From Nostoc sp. NMS2 (GTDB lineage Bacteria > Cyanobacteriota > Cyanobacteriia > Cyanobacteriales > Nostocaceae): a stretch of 64,000 bases of DNA. The position numbers and the translations under genes were made by a program. The notes beneath the pieces are model-generated. The model did not search any database. It was not told the origin of the DNA and was given only the letters and a program-made list of their open reading frames with translations. Where the stretch lies: NCBI RefSeq assembly GCF_017115105.1, contig NZ_JABXKH010000178.1, positions 62,001 through 126,000 of the forward strand, in the 5' to 3' direction. Position 1 is the stretch's first letter. Each line of letters begins with the position of its first letter. Shown here piece after piece: positions 26,489 through 35,954 of the stretch.

Positions 26489-27619
26489 ATGACTTCCAGC
26501 ATTCCAGACAATATCCAAAGACATACTCCTTTAGGAGTAGATGTGAATAACAAAAACCGAATTGCTTACCAAGCGAACCGCACAGCGATCGCCGCATTCA
26601 ATGCAATCGTAATGGCAGGAGCAGAAACTTATATCAATGGGCTAAAAATCCCCGATCCTCTGCTCAAATCCCTTTTGAATCTCTCCACGCAAATCAGCTA
26701 CAAATATTTTCCTTCTCTTTTAGTTCCCTATGAATGGCTGTTGCAAGAAAGCGATCGCCTTGCAGAAGGGTCACACGAACTAATGAAGATTCAATACGAC
26801 CTACCCGAAGAAATGTTCAGTCTGATGTTAAAAGAGACAGAACTTTTATATCCCAAATACACAATGGCTTTATGGGAAAAAGGAGCATCCAACCTTGAGC
26901 AAGCTCAAATGCAGATGCTTGATGATTTGATTGCAAAAGCAGGCATCGAAGACGGAGACGAAATCTTAGATTTGGGATGCGGTTGGGGTTCTGCATCACA
27001 TTACATTCTTTCCCGGTTTCCGCATGTAAAAGTAACGGCTCTTAATTTGAGCCACAAGCAATGCGAATATATGCGTAAAAAAATGCAAGACCCCACCAGT
27101 TACCTCCATTCAGATAGATTCACTTTATATGAAGAGGACTTTAATGATATTGATTTTGAGAATAAGTTTGATAAAATTATGGCGATCGGCCTGTTTGAAC
27201 ATGTAGGTAATTTAACGAAATCATTTCAAAAACTGGCTTCTCTCCTCAAAGATGATGGCCAGGTCTTAATTCACATAATTACGACCAGATTGCCTTATAA
27301 TATAACCCATCCTTTTATCAACAAATATGTTTTTCCAAACATGCGGGTGTGGAGTTATGATGCCATCCCAAAGATTAATAAAGACCTGAAAACTATTAAT
27401 CAATGGTATTTAAATGGTGCTAACTACTCAAAGACCCTGATAAATTGGTTGATGAATTTTGACCAAAATCAAGCAAAAGTCAAAGATTTAAATTATGGCA
27501 TGAACTATGGCAAGTTCTGCCGGATGTGGAGACTTTATTTGCTCTTGTGCATTTCGTATTTTGACGGCTGTGATGGTGAAATTCTTGGCAACGGTCAATA
27601 CTTGTTGGTTCATGCGTAA
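26489..27619 (+). CDS. CFA-synthase-like SAM methyltransferase
   Basis: A 376-residue protein of the cyclopropane-fatty-acid-synthase-like family. The SAM motif ILDLGCGWGSASHYI lies at about residues 155-169, followed by VTALNLSHKQCEYM and AIGLFEHVGNLTKSF. The N-terminal helical part (about 1-140) with LMKIQYDLPEEMFSLML resembles plant N-methyltransferases such as coclaurine N-methyltransferase and their bacterial relatives. The CFA bicarbonate-binding features cannot be confirmed by eye, so lipid cyclopropanation should not be assumed; a small-molecule N- or C-methyltransferase is possible. It has a GGAATACACAC leader and is followed by a purine-rich repeat. Probably monocistronic. Confidence 0.78.
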   Translation: MTSSIPDNIQRHTPLGVDVNNKNRIAYQANRTAIAAFNAIVMAGAETYINGLKIPDPLLKSLLNLSTQISYKYFPSLLVPYEWLLQESDRLAEGSHELMKIQYDLPEEMFSLMLKETELLYPKYTMALWEKGASNLEQAQMQMLDDLIAKAGIEDGDEILDLGCGWGSASHYILSRFPHVKVTALNLSHKQCEYMRKKMQDPTSYLHSDRFTLYEEDFNDIDFENKFDKIMAIGLFEHVGNLTKSFQKLASLLKDDGQVLIHIITTRLPYNITHPFINKYVFPNMRVWSYDAIPKINKDLKTINQWYLNGANYSKTLINWLMNFDQNQAKVKDLNYGMNYGKFCRMWRLYLLLCISYFDGCDGEILGNGQYLLVHA

Positions 27620-27631
27620 CCTTTGTAGGCA

Positions 27632-27712
27632 GGGGAGCAGGGGGACAAGGGGGAATTATTGAACAAGTCTCTCCCCTGTTTCTCCCTTTTCCTTGTCTCT
27701 TTTTCATGCCCC
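27632..27712. repeat. Second copy of the purine-rich repeat
   Basis: GGGGGACAAGGGGGAATTATTG with CAAGTCTCTCCC matches the copy at 20636-20720. Both sit directly after a plus-strand gene. Confidence 0.6.
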
Positions 27713-27771
27713 ATGCCTGACTGGGTTTCAGAGCAAGTAAATTTATTTATGCCCAGAAGTAAAAATATTTA

Positions 27772-27808
27772 TTACAGCTATTTTCAGGTAAATAGACCAT
27801 ACAGGTAG
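27772..27808. repeat. Half copy of the TTACAGC element
   Basis: This 37-bp stretch starting TTACAGCTATTTTCAGG matches, with about one mismatch, the inverted right arm of the complete element at 43720-43816. The other arm is absent. Confidence 0.65.
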
Positions 27809-27846
27809 TCGTCTGTCCCATTAATTTTGCGGGGATCTAGGTATAC

Positions 27847-28887
27847 TTATAAAGCTACTAGCAGCGATTCGATTTCTGAAGATTTCAAATCACGTCCGAT
27901 AAAAACTAAGCGCGTTTGCCTAGCCTCTTCCGGTTTCCAGGGGCGATCGTAAAATTTATCAAATCGAGTTCCCACGCCTTGCATCACCAAACGCATGGAT
28001 TTATTTGGCACTGCGACAAAGCCTTTAATTCGGTAAATTTCTTGTTCTTGTGCTAATTTTTCTAACTCCTGTTGCAGCTTTTCTGGATCAAAGGTACGAT
28101 CCAAAACTAAATTAGTAGAAGTAATTTCTTCGTCGTGATTGTGGTCTTCTTCAGTATCGTGATGACTAGGACGAGAATCTAAATTGTCTTCGACTGCGGC
28201 TTGGAATCCTAATAATATAGATGCGTCTAGTTGAGAATTATCGCTCTCGACAATCTTCACCACTCTGGGTAACTCTTGCTTAATCAATTCCTCAACTCTG
28301 GCTTTTGTCTCGGCATCTACCAAGTCAATTTTATTTAACACCACCAAGTCTGCACAAGCAAGTTGGTCTTCAAACAGTTCTTGTAAGGGTGTTTCGTGTT
28401 CTAGATTATCATCTGCTTGTCGTTGGGCTGCGATCGCATCTGGATCGCTAGCAAATGTCCCTGCTGCTACCGCCGCACAATCTACCACCGTAATTACCGC
28501 ATCCACAGTGGCGGCGTTGCGAATTTCTTGCCAGCGAAAAGCCTTCACCAATGGTTTTGGCAACGCTAAACCAGAGGTTTCAATCAAAATGCAGTCGATA
28601 CTATCTCGCCGCTTGATTAACTCTTGCATCGTCGGGTAAAACTCTTCCTGCACGGTGCAGCATAAGCAGCCGTTGGTTAATTCAAAGATATTAGTGTCGC
28701 TACTACCATCTTCTGGGCAAATTTGACAAGATTTTAACAATTCGCCATCAATACCGAGTTCGCCAAATTCATTGACTACAACGGCAATGCGTCGTCCTTG
28801 GTTGTTTTGTAGCAGGTGGCGAATTAGGCTGGTTTTTCCACTACCTAAGAAGCCTGTAATCACTGTGACAGGAATTTTCGTAGCCAT
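27847..28887 (-). CDS. cobW: CobW/COG0523-family metal GTPase
   Basis: A 346-residue G3E-family P-loop GTPase. GFLGSGKTSLIRHLL (about residues 12-26) is the Walker A region; VVNEFGELGIDGELL and the metal motif ELTNGCLCCTVQEEF (CxCC) follow; NKIDLVD is the base-recognition motif. A His/Asp-rich stretch SHHDTEEDHNHDEE (about residues 238-251) precedes the C-terminal CobW_C domain. The insertion around CQICPEDGSSDTN is typical of CobW proteins tied to cobalamin synthesis, while other family members load zinc. No cobalamin riboswitch or zinc box is evident upstream, so the metal remains uncertain. Confidence 0.85.
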   Translation of the reverse strand: MATKIPVTVITGFLGSGKTSLIRHLLQNNQGRRIAVVVNEFGELGIDGELLKSCQICPEDGSSDTNIFELTNGCLCCTVQEEFYPTMQELIKRRDSIDCILIETSGLALPKPLVKAFRWQEIRNAATVDAVITVVDCAAVAAGTFASDPDAIAAQRQADDNLEHETPLQELFEDQLACADLVVLNKIDLVDAETKARVEELIKQELPRVVKIVESDNSQLDASILLGFQAAVEDNLDSRPSHHDTEEDHNHDEEITSTNLVLDRTFDPEKLQQELEKLAQEQEIYRIKGFVAVPNKSMRLVMQGVGTRFDKFYDRPWKPEEARQTRLVFIGRDLKSSEIESLLVAL

Positions 28888-29002
28888 ATTTTTGCCTGAT
28901 TTCCTCAGTATGAGAAGTTTTACGGGTTACAAACTTAAATACTGGGATTAAGCTTGGTTTGAAGATTGACTTAGTTATTTTAAGCTGAAAGTCTATGGTT
29001 AG

Positions 29003-29310
29003 CCTGAAAATATTGCCGTTTTTGAAGCAGTTGCAATTTATCGTCAAGCGAGTAAAAATGATCCCAAAAATGAGGTTTATTATGAAAGGTTAGCTGAACT
29101 CTCACTAAAGCGCGGTTTTGTGAACGAAGCGATGCCTGCGGCAAGCCGCTTCGCGTCTACGCAGCCTACCGCCAACTAATTAAAATTGAGCCTGAGCCTT
29201 CAAGGTATGTAGAACTGGGTGATGTGCTGATGACACAAGAAAAACCAGAAGATGCGATCGCTCTTTACCGCCAAGGCGTTGCCGCAAAACCCACTGATTA
29301 TTATTACTGA
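29003..29310 (+). pseudogene. Broken TPR-repeat gene fragment
   Basis: Two frames carry TPR-like sequence. The first reads IAVFEAVAIYRQASKNDPKN then YYERLAELSLKRGFVNEA; the second reads AYRQLIKIEPEPSRYVELGD and EDAIALYRQGVAAKP before a stop. Between them (about 29123-29160) is a palindromic GC-rich repeat with GCGATGCCTGCGGCAAGCC, of the same kind as in glcE. It shifts the frame, and both ends of the gene are missing. The fragment is non-functional. Confidence 0.7.
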
Positions 29311-29322
29311 ACCGTATTGCGA

Positions 29323-29776
29323 TATAAACCTCATCTAAGTTGAGAACCGTAGTTTTCGCCCTCACCCTAAATCCATCTCCCATATCTAGGAGAGGGACTT
29401 TGAAATTCTAGCTCCCCGAATCCCATATCTGCTACGGTGTACACACATCTTTCTAGAAAACCAAAATCGTAGTAGATCCCTCTAAATCCATGCCACCTGC
29501 TCATGGGGGAAACCACGCCAGATGCTCCACTACAGCGCTTCGCGCATCCTGCGGCGGGGGAGACCCCAAGACCGCAGTGGCTCCCCTTTTTAAGGGGGAC
29601 TTTGAGAGCTTTTTGCCCCCCTTAAAAAGGGGGGTTGGGGGAATCAAAAGCTTATGGGGCAACTCTCAAAGACTTGTGTGTACACCGTAGCCCATATCTG
29701 GGATTCGGGGTTGGGGGATGAGGGCAAATCCTTATTCATTAGAGTTGAACTACAGGTTTCAAGATAGACGTGGTTT
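29323..29776. repeat. Repeat element interrupted by a MITE
   Basis: The two outer parts together match the 184-bp element at 40886-41069 in inverted orientation. Removing the inner MITE (259 bp) and one copy of the 10-bp duplication leaves 185 bp. The ends TATAAACCTCATCTAAG and GACGTGGTTT resemble loose inverted repeats. Confidence 0.75.
29432..29690. mobile_element. MITE with CTACGGTG ends and 10-bp duplication
   Basis: A perfect 16-bp terminal inverted repeat, CTACGGTGTACACACA, frames 259 bp with no transposase. The flanks 29422-29431 and 29691-29700 are both CCCATATCTG, a 10-bp target duplication. The interior holds CATGCCACCTGCTCATGG and a C-run/G-run hairpin also found at 2047-2180 and 41224-41484. 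It needs a transposase encoded elsewhere. Confidence 0.85.
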
Positions 29777-29778
29777 AA

Positions 29779-30963
29779 CTATGAATAAAAGTTGGGTTTT
29801 GGCAGTTCATCATTTAATGCCCACTTTCCTATCTCTTGAATTTTGTAATCTACAGGATCGTGCAGAGTGAATGTACGGAGATTACGCCAATAACGGTCAA
29901 AGCCATATTTTGCATTTGTAGCGCGTGCGCCCATAACTTCAAAAATGCGGTTTGTAATGTCTAAACCGACTTTAGTTGCGAAGACTTTGGCAGTAGCAAC
30001 CAAAAGCGCACATTCTGCTCGTTGTTCGGCGGTAAGTGACCATTCCCGCTCCCAAGCTGCTTGTAGTAATTCTCCTGCCTGCTCAGTAAGATATACGGCT
30101 GCTTGGAGATCAACCCAGATTTTACCATAGTGCTGAAGGATGTAAGGATCTTGGGTTGCACTCTCTACACCTGATGTCAGCCAAGGTTTAGTATTAGTGG
30201 AAGTATATGTTTTAGCAGCTTCAAATGCTCCCTGGGCAATTCCCAGGTAGATATTAGCAAGATTCAATTGAGTTAAGCAGGCGCGAATAGTATTGAAGGG
30301 TTGATTGGGCTTGTCTCTACTACCAAGAATTTCTTCAGGATATACCAACACGTTTTCAAAAGTAACACTACCACTGTCTGTTTGGCGTTGCCCCATATTA
30401 TTCCAATCATGATGAACTGTAACGCCTTGCTGTTGGGTGGGAATTACCAAAATATTCAATTCACCAGTTTCTTGATCAGTAGCAGTAATTGGCAATATAT
30501 CTGAGTCTTGAGAGCCAGAGCAAAAACTTTTAATCCCGTTGAGACGAAAATAATTATTTTCTGGTGTGAGAGTAGTTCTTTTATCTAATGGGTTGAGGGC
30601 ATTACACCAAAACCAATTGTTGTGGATAGTTTCTGAGTAATATCGCTGTTTTTGTTCTGCCGAACCAAAGATATGAGGAATAACGACACCTAGATGGTGG
30701 TAAGAAAAGACGTGAGCAATGGAACTATCAACTTTGGCAAACTCGCGGGTAATTTGCAGAACAGTAATCCAGCTTTGCCCTAAACCACCGTACTCTATAG
30801 GTATAATTAGTTTTAGCAAGTTGCTTTGACGCAAGCGATCGCGTTCATGCTTTGGTGTTCCCCCTTGAGCATCCCGCTCTACAGCAGTTTGGGCAAATTC
30901 CTTTGCTAAAGACTTAGCTAAATCAAGATAATTTTGAGATTTTTCAGTTTCAATTAATTGCAT
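29779..30963 (-). CDS. DszC/SfnB-like flavin-dependent oxidoreductase
   Basis: An acyl-CoA-dehydrogenase-fold protein of about 394 residues from the ATG at 30963, which has a GGGAGAAG ribosome-binding site; a TTG three codons earlier is less likely. The conserved flow is IPIEYGGLGQSWITVLQI near the N-terminus, WNNMGQRQTDSGSVTFENVLV in the middle and GFDRYWRNLRTFTLHDPVDYK at the end. The last block is shared with SfnB and the dibenzothiophene monooxygenase DszC. Such enzymes use reduced flavin and oxygen on organosulfur compounds instead of desaturating acyl-CoA. It opens a cluster with a porin, SfnB, SfnG and a further monooxygenase, so sulfur scavenging is the best inference. Its exact substrate is unknown. 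Confidence 0.8.
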   Translation of the reverse strand: MQLIETEKSQNYLDLAKSLAKEFAQTAVERDAQGGTPKHERDRLRQSNLLKLIIPIEYGGLGQSWITVLQITREFAKVDSSIAHVFSYHHLGVVIPHIFGSAEQKQRYYSETIHNNWFWCNALNPLDKRTTLTPENNYFRLNGIKSFCSGSQDSDILPITATDQETGELNILVIPTQQQGVTVHHDWNNMGQRQTDSGSVTFENVLVYPEEILGSRDKPNQPFNTIRACLTQLNLANIYLGIAQGAFEAAKTYTSTNTKPWLTSGVESATQDPYILQHYGKIWVDLQAAVYLTEQAGELLQAAWEREWSLTAEQRAECALLVATAKVFATKVGLDITNRIFEVMGARATNAKYGFDRYWRNLRTFTLHDPVDYKIQEIGKWALNDELPKPNFYS

Positions 30964-31598
30964 ATATTGCAACTTCTCCCGCTAACCCTCTGTGAGGAGC
31001 GACTATAAATTTGGCTGGAAAATTTTTAATCTACAGTGTGTTGATATAACTACCGTACTAATAGAAATATAATTGCACATTTTAACTAATAATGCAAGTT
31101 TAAATTAAATTAATTTTGATAAATCTATAGGTTAATAGTGCAATATAAAAAAATATTTGGTTGAGAGTCAAAAAGAAAAAAAATATTCTAATCTACTTGT
31201 TTTTCAAGAACATATATGCAATATTAATAAGTTGAATCCACTAATCTACTTTAACTGGATGGGTAAACAGTGGATAAGTGCTAATGGGCAAAAAAGTCTA
31301 ATTTTTGTCTAAAACTAAAATATTTTTACAGATAGATATTTCCTTAGCAAATAGACCAGCTTGTATAAGGATTATATTTTTGTAAAAACAAATCTTTTCT
31401 CCACTGAAATATGCAGATTCAAATGCCAGATATTCACTGATGTATCTGGAATTATAACGATATTAGTGCGAATTTCCGAGTGTTAGAGTAAATCAACTTT
31501 TTTCAGAGCTAGCCATAATTTTCTAGCTTAACAAGTCATTGAAATATCTGATGACTTGGACTAAATTTTTCAAACCAAAAATGTGAGGAGTGATAGAA
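30964..31598. promoter_or_regulatory. Long AT-rich divergent control region
   Basis: About 630 bp between the DszC-like gene and the porin. ACTACCGTACT (31050-31060) contains a TACSGTA core also found upstream of sfnG and of the second monooxygenase. The rest is AT-rich with no repeat or ORF. The porin start is preceded by a GTGAGGAGTG ribosome-binding site. Confidence 0.4.
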
Positions 31599-33203
31599 AT
31601 GTTCAATCGTCCATTTCAGAATTTATTCATGGAATCGATGATTGTGGGGGCTACTTTGCTAGCCAGCACATCAGCTTACGCCCAAGAAAGGAATTTAGCT
31701 ACTGAGACTCAAACAAATATACTATCTTTGGCGCAGCCCGCCGCAGGCATTGCCACTGTCCCACAGCCAAACAGTATGTCTCAGGTAACTTCTGTATCTC
31801 AGTTTTCAGATGTGCAACCAACTGATTGGGCATTTCTTGCACTCCAGTCTTTAGTTGAGCGTTATGGATGTATTGCGGGTTATCCAAATAGTACTTATCG
31901 GGGAAACCGCGCCATCACTCGCTATGAATTTGCAGCAGGTTTAAATGCTTGTTTATCTCGGATCAACGAGCTAATTGCAACAGCTACATCTGACTTAGTT
32001 ACCAAACAAGACTTAACTACTGTACAAAGACTGCAAGAAGAATTTACTGTTGAACTAGCAACTCTACGGGGTCGCGTTGATAGTTTAGAATCTCGCACTG
32101 CGGAACTAGAAGCCAATCAGTTTTCAACAACTACAAAGCTTTCTGCGGAAGCCATCTTTGTGATTACGAATGCTTTTCAAGGCTCAGTTAATGGTGATAA
32201 CACAGTTTTTCAAGATAGAGTTCGCCTCGTTTTCAAAACTAGCTTTACAGGTAAAGACACTCTAAATACTCGTTTAAGTACTGGAAACACTACTACTTTG
32301 CAGCTTCCTGGTGGTTCAGCCGAAGGTTTGCAAACCTTCAATCTTGCTCCTAGTAACAACAACCTATCCGTAGATTGGCTCTCTTACTATTTTCCAGTTG
32401 GTAGCAAAATTGATGCTTACATAGGAGCAATAAACGGAGTATATTTTGATTTTGTTCCGACTCTGAGTCCCTATCTTGATAGTGCCACAGGCGGCGATCG
32501 CGCTTTGACAGAATTTGCTTCCTCTAGTCCTATCTACCGGATTGGTGGTGGTGCAGGTGGGGGATTCAATTATCGATTAAGTGACCAGTTGGTATTGAGC
32601 TTGGCTTACTTAGCAGGAGATCATGCCAGTCCTCAGCCAGACAGTGGTTTTTTTAATGGTCAATATAGCGCATTTGGACAAATAGCATGGAACCCAAACA
32701 ATAACTCTGGCATTGGTTTGACTTATGTAAATGCCTACCAAAATCGGGGAGCAATATTTGACCTGGGTAGTGGTTTTACACTTGTGGGAACACAACAAGC
32801 CAATACTCCATTTGAACGGACGATTACCAACTCTTACGGAGTTGAAGCTTTCTATAAATTTAGTTCTCGATTTGCAGTCAATGGGTTCTTTGGCTACACC
32901 AACGTCAAGAATCTGGCAGGTAGTGGTAGTGCAGATATTTGGTACTACGCTCTGGGATTGGCATTCCCAGATTTAGGTAAACAAGGCAACCTTGGTGGTG
33001 TTCTTGTGGGTGCAGAACCTTATCGGGGTGGTAATCCAGCACCTGCAAACGATTTATCCTTACACATTGAAGGCTTTTATAAGTATCAGCTTACAGATAA
33101 TATTGCCATCACCCCTGGCGTAATTTGGATTACGGCTCCTGCTCAAAATAATGACAATCAAGATGCGGTAATTGGCACTGTCAGGACAACCTTCACCTTT
33201 TAG
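31599..33203 (+). CDS. SLH-domain OprB-type outer-membrane porin
   Basis: A 534-residue outer-membrane protein. A signal peptide ends near ASTSAYAQ. An SLH domain (VSQFSDVQPTDWAFLALQSL ... GCIAGYPNSTYRGNRAITRYEFAAGLNACL) anchors it to the wall. A coiled coil (LQEEFTVELATLRGRVDSLESRTAELEAN) follows, then a beta-barrel with alternating aromatic strands, ending TVRTTFTF. Databases often name this family iron uptake porins. Here its place in an organosulfur cluster suggests a role in solute entry under sulfur limitation; that is inference. LAQPAAGIATV near residue 45 is encoded by a palindromic repeat (31730-31753). The start is the ATG at 31599, not the GTG at 31590. Confidence 0.88.
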   Translation: MFNRPFQNLFMESMIVGATLLASTSAYAQERNLATETQTNILSLAQPAAGIATVPQPNSMSQVTSVSQFSDVQPTDWAFLALQSLVERYGCIAGYPNSTYRGNRAITRYEFAAGLNACLSRINELIATATSDLVTKQDLTTVQRLQEEFTVELATLRGRVDSLESRTAELEANQFSTTTKLSAEAIFVITNAFQGSVNGDNTVFQDRVRLVFKTSFTGKDTLNTRLSTGNTTTLQLPGGSAEGLQTFNLAPSNNNLSVDWLSYYFPVGSKIDAYIGAINGVYFDFVPTLSPYLDSATGGDRALTEFASSSPIYRIGGGAGGGFNYRLSDQLVLSLAYLAGDHASPQPDSGFFNGQYSAFGQIAWNPNNNSGIGLTYVNAYQNRGAIFDLGSGFTLVGTQQANTPFERTITNSYGVEAFYKFSSRFAVNGFFGYTNVKNLAGSGSADIWYYALGLAFPDLGKQGNLGGVLVGAEPYRGGNPAPANDLSLHIEGFYKYQLTDNIAITPGVIWITAPAQNNDNQDAVIGTVRTTFTF

Positions 33204-33340
33204 ATAATCAGCAAAGGTACAAAGAATAATTCATCGAAAGTCGGCGAGTTTTTTATGCTTATAATCAGCAATGCAGATATAAAAGCTAAAAAACTCTCCC
33301 ACTGCTAAGAGGACAAAGGAAGCGAGATAACAGCATTACA

Positions 33341-33400
33341 ACTAATTAATAATTCGTAATTCGTAGTTAAGAATTACGAATTACGAATTACGAATTATTC
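33341..33400. repeat. Inverted AATTCGT heptamer repeats
   Basis: AATTCGTAATTCGTA runs into TTAAGAATTACGAATTACG, so tandem heptamers in both orientations form a hairpin. Similar heptamers lie at 60545 and 62375. It sits between the convergent porin and sfnB genes and might terminate both. Confidence 0.75.
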
Positions 33401-33473
33401 TGAAAAAGTTTCCTAATCCAAAATCTAAAATCCAAAATCTAAAATTGATTGACTCCAATAAAGAATGCCACAA

Positions 33474-34682
33474 TTACAGCCAAGGATGGCGTGGGGGGTA
33501 GACACCATTGAGGAAGTAGTTACCAACAGCGTAGTACTTCCAACGTACAGGATCGTGGAGTGTGTGAGCGCGAGCATTTCGCCAGTGGCGATTGTAGTTG
33601 AATTCCTCCAATGTGGACTTAGTACCTGCTAGTTCAAATAACTTGTTGGTAGCTAGGATTGCTGCTTCAGTGGCTAATGCTTTGACTTCAGCAACTGCGA
33701 TCGATGCTTCAACTACTTTGGGTTCTTCTAAACCTGACTCGTTGGCGGTGTCAAGAAATTCGCCTGCACGACGTAGCAATGCTTCTGAAGCGTGAACCTG
33801 AATTTGGACATTGCCTAAGTTGTACAGTGTCAGGGGATCTTCGTAGCCTTTTTCTAAGTTGCTGTCAACCCAAGGGCGAGTATATTTACGGACAAAGTGA
33901 ATGGTATCACGAACTGCGGCTTTGGCAATTCCCACATCTACGGCGGCTTGGATGATTTGCGCGATCGCACCCATTGGTGTAGCTCGCTCAAAGGCTAAGT
34001 AGTGCGGAATCACGTGTTCTGCCTTAACTTTCACATTTTCAATAATGGTAGTGCCGCTAGCAGTGGTACGCTGTCCGAAGCTCGTCCAATCATCAAGTAG
34101 GGTTAGTCCTTCGGCATCTCTCTCGACAAATGCCACCACTGTTTTACCATCTGGATTGCTGGCAATGACGGGAACCCAATGTGCCAGTAATGCTCCAGCA
34201 GAGTAGTATTTGCGTCCGTTGAGTACGAAGTCAGATCCATCTGATTGTAACTTTGTCTGCACATCATTGACAGACTTAGTGCCTACTTCCGAGAAGGCAT
34301 TACCAAAGCGTTTACCTTGTAGAACCAAATCAAAGAAGAACTTTTTCTGTTCATCAGTGCCATCTAACCGAACTGCTTCCACCATGTAGAGGTGGTTTTG
34401 GGGAATTTGACCGAGGCTAGAATCGGCTTCGGAGATGATTTTAATTACTTCTGCTAGGGTTGCATTGGATACAAAAGCCCCGCCATACTCTTTCGGGACT
34501 GTAATCCCCCACAATCCACTCTGGGAAAACTTTTCCACTTCCTCCGCAGGCAAACGCCGAGTTTGATCGCGTTCTGAGTCTCCCTTGGCAAACTCAGCTG
34601 CTAGTTCGTGAGCGATCGCGATCGCTTCTTTATCATCCCGAATAATATGCGCCTTCTGTTCTGTATTAATTACTGATGTCAT
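33474..34682 (-). CDS. sfnB: SfnB-family sulfur acquisition oxidoreductase
   Basis: A 402-residue acyl-CoA-dehydrogenase-like protein. VPKEYGGAFVSNATLAEVI (about residues 61-79), DWTSFGQRTTASGTTIIENV in the middle and NYNRHWRNARAHTLHDPVRWKYYAVGNY at the end fit SfnB, required for dimethylsulfone use in Pseudomonas. The RHWRNARAHTLHDP block replaces the catalytic Glu region of true acyl-CoA dehydrogenases. The start has an AAGGAATT ribosome-binding site. sfnG lies upstream on the same strand with a 174-bp gap, so they likely act together. It is about one third similar in layout to the gene at 29779 but clearly a separate family member. Confidence 0.87.
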   Translation of the reverse strand: MTSVINTEQKAHIIRDDKEAIAIAHELAAEFAKGDSERDQTRRLPAEEVEKFSQSGLWGITVPKEYGGAFVSNATLAEVIKIISEADSSLGQIPQNHLYMVEAVRLDGTDEQKKFFFDLVLQGKRFGNAFSEVGTKSVNDVQTKLQSDGSDFVLNGRKYYSAGALLAHWVPVIASNPDGKTVVAFVERDAEGLTLLDDWTSFGQRTTASGTTIIENVKVKAEHVIPHYLAFERATPMGAIAQIIQAAVDVGIAKAAVRDTIHFVRKYTRPWVDSNLEKGYEDPLTLYNLGNVQIQVHASEALLRRAGEFLDTANESGLEEPKVVEASIAVAEVKALATEAAILATNKLFELAGTKSTLEEFNYNRHWRNARAHTLHDPVRWKYYAVGNYFLNGVYPPRHPWL

Positions 34683-34856
34683 CGTAAAATTCCTTGATTG
34701 TGATTAAGTGACTCATAATCGCCACTCCTATGAGACAACGCAAAATACTCATTTGAGGGATGGACATCTTGACCTATCAAAAGTTGCTAATGCACAAGAT
34801 GGCCAAAGGGTAAAGGATGTATTCAAAACCTTTCCCCTTTAACCGAACCGTATTGT

Positions 34857-35954
34857 CTACACTCCAACCAACTCATCAGCTGTCCGACGATTAGCTTTCA
34901 GTTCACGCACAATCGGAATTACTGTCTTACCAAATGCAGGTAAATCATCCGAGTAGTGTAAGAAGCCACCGAGAATTAAATCAACTCCCGCTTCATGGAA
35001 CTGGCGAATCTTTTCAGCTACTTGTTCAGCCGTACCAATCAAGCCTGAACGGAATCCATCGTTGTACTGCACCAAGTCTTCAAAATTGGAATTCGCCCAC
35101 ATTCCCTGACGTTCACGAGTAGAAGATCCCGCTTGTTTCACTGCTTCACCAAATCCTTTCACCGCCTCTACATCGGCTTGGGCAATAATATCGCGCAACA
35201 CTTCATGGGCTTCTGCTTCCGTATCTCGCACGATGATAAAGGAATTCAAACCAAACTTAATTTTGCGTCCTTCAAGACTCGCTAATTCAGATACCTCTGC
35301 AATCTGCTCTCGCACCCCTTCTATGGTGTTGCCATTCATGAAATACCAATCAGATACGCGACCAGCCATGCGCCGCGCTGCTTTGGAGTTACCACCTTGA
35401 AATATCTCCGGGTGTGGATTCTGATTAACTGGTTTAGGCTTCACCCAACCGCCGTTAATGCGGTAAAAGTCGCCTTTAAAGTGAAACTCATCTTCAGTCC
35501 ACAAACCTTTGAGAACGCGGATAAATTCTTCTGAACGACGATAGCGTTCGTCATGGTCTAACCAATGTTCACCATATATAGTGAATTCATCTTTAAACCA
35601 GCCACTAACTACATTCAGAGCAAACCGTCCGTTAGAGAGAAAATCAATACTGGCACCGATTTTGGCTACTACTCCCGGATGCCACAATCCAGGGTGAACT
35701 GCTGCAATTAGCTTCAATTTCTTGGTGACTGGAGCCAAGGCTGATACGGTTGTTAATGCCTCTAACTGATACTCAGCGCCATAGCTGGCGATAAATCTGG
35801 CTTGTGCTAGTGCATATTCAAACCCGACTTCTTCAGCCGTCTGAGCTAGTTGAGCATTATATTCATAAGTCCAATCTGTGCGTTGGGGAATTTTACTAAC
35901 AACTAACCCACCGCTAACGTTAGGAATCCAGTATGCGAATTTAATATCTACCAT
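34857..35954 (-). CDS. sfnG: Dimethylsulfone monooxygenase
   Basis: A 365-residue luciferase-fold flavin monooxygenase. Characteristic stretches are FAYWIPNVSGGLVVSKIPQ at the N-terminus, AAVHPGLWHPGVVAKIGAS and NVVSGWFKDEF, and PEIFQGGNSKAARRMAGRV. These match SfnG, which converts dimethylsulfone to methanesulfinate and formaldehyde with FMNH2 and oxygen. It is the first gene of the sfnG-sfnB unit and diverges from a second monooxygenase and its regulator. FMNH2 must come from a reductase not present in the window. Annotation at family level is firm; the native substrate in a cyanobacterium is untested. Confidence 0.9.
   Translation of the reverse strand: MVDIKFAYWIPNVSGGLVVSKIPQRTDWTYEYNAQLAQTAEEVGFEYALAQARFIASYGAEYQLEALTTVSALAPVTKKLKLIAAVHPGLWHPGVVAKIGASIDFLSNGRFALNVVSGWFKDEFTIYGEHWLDHDERYRRSEEFIRVLKGLWTEDEFHFKGDFYRINGGWVKPKPVNQNPHPEIFQGGNSKAARRMAGRVSDWYFMNGNTIEGVREQIAEVSELASLEGRKIKFGLNSFIIVRDTEAEAHEVLRDIIAQADVEAVKGFGEAVKQAGSSTRERQGMWANSNFEDLVQYNDGFRSGLIGTAEQVAEKIRQFHEAGVDLILGGFLHYSDDLPAFGKTVIPIVRELKANRRTADELVGV

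Noticed and set aside
28888-29002. Cobalamin riboswitch before cobW
   Set aside because: No B12-box or matching stems were found in the short leader.
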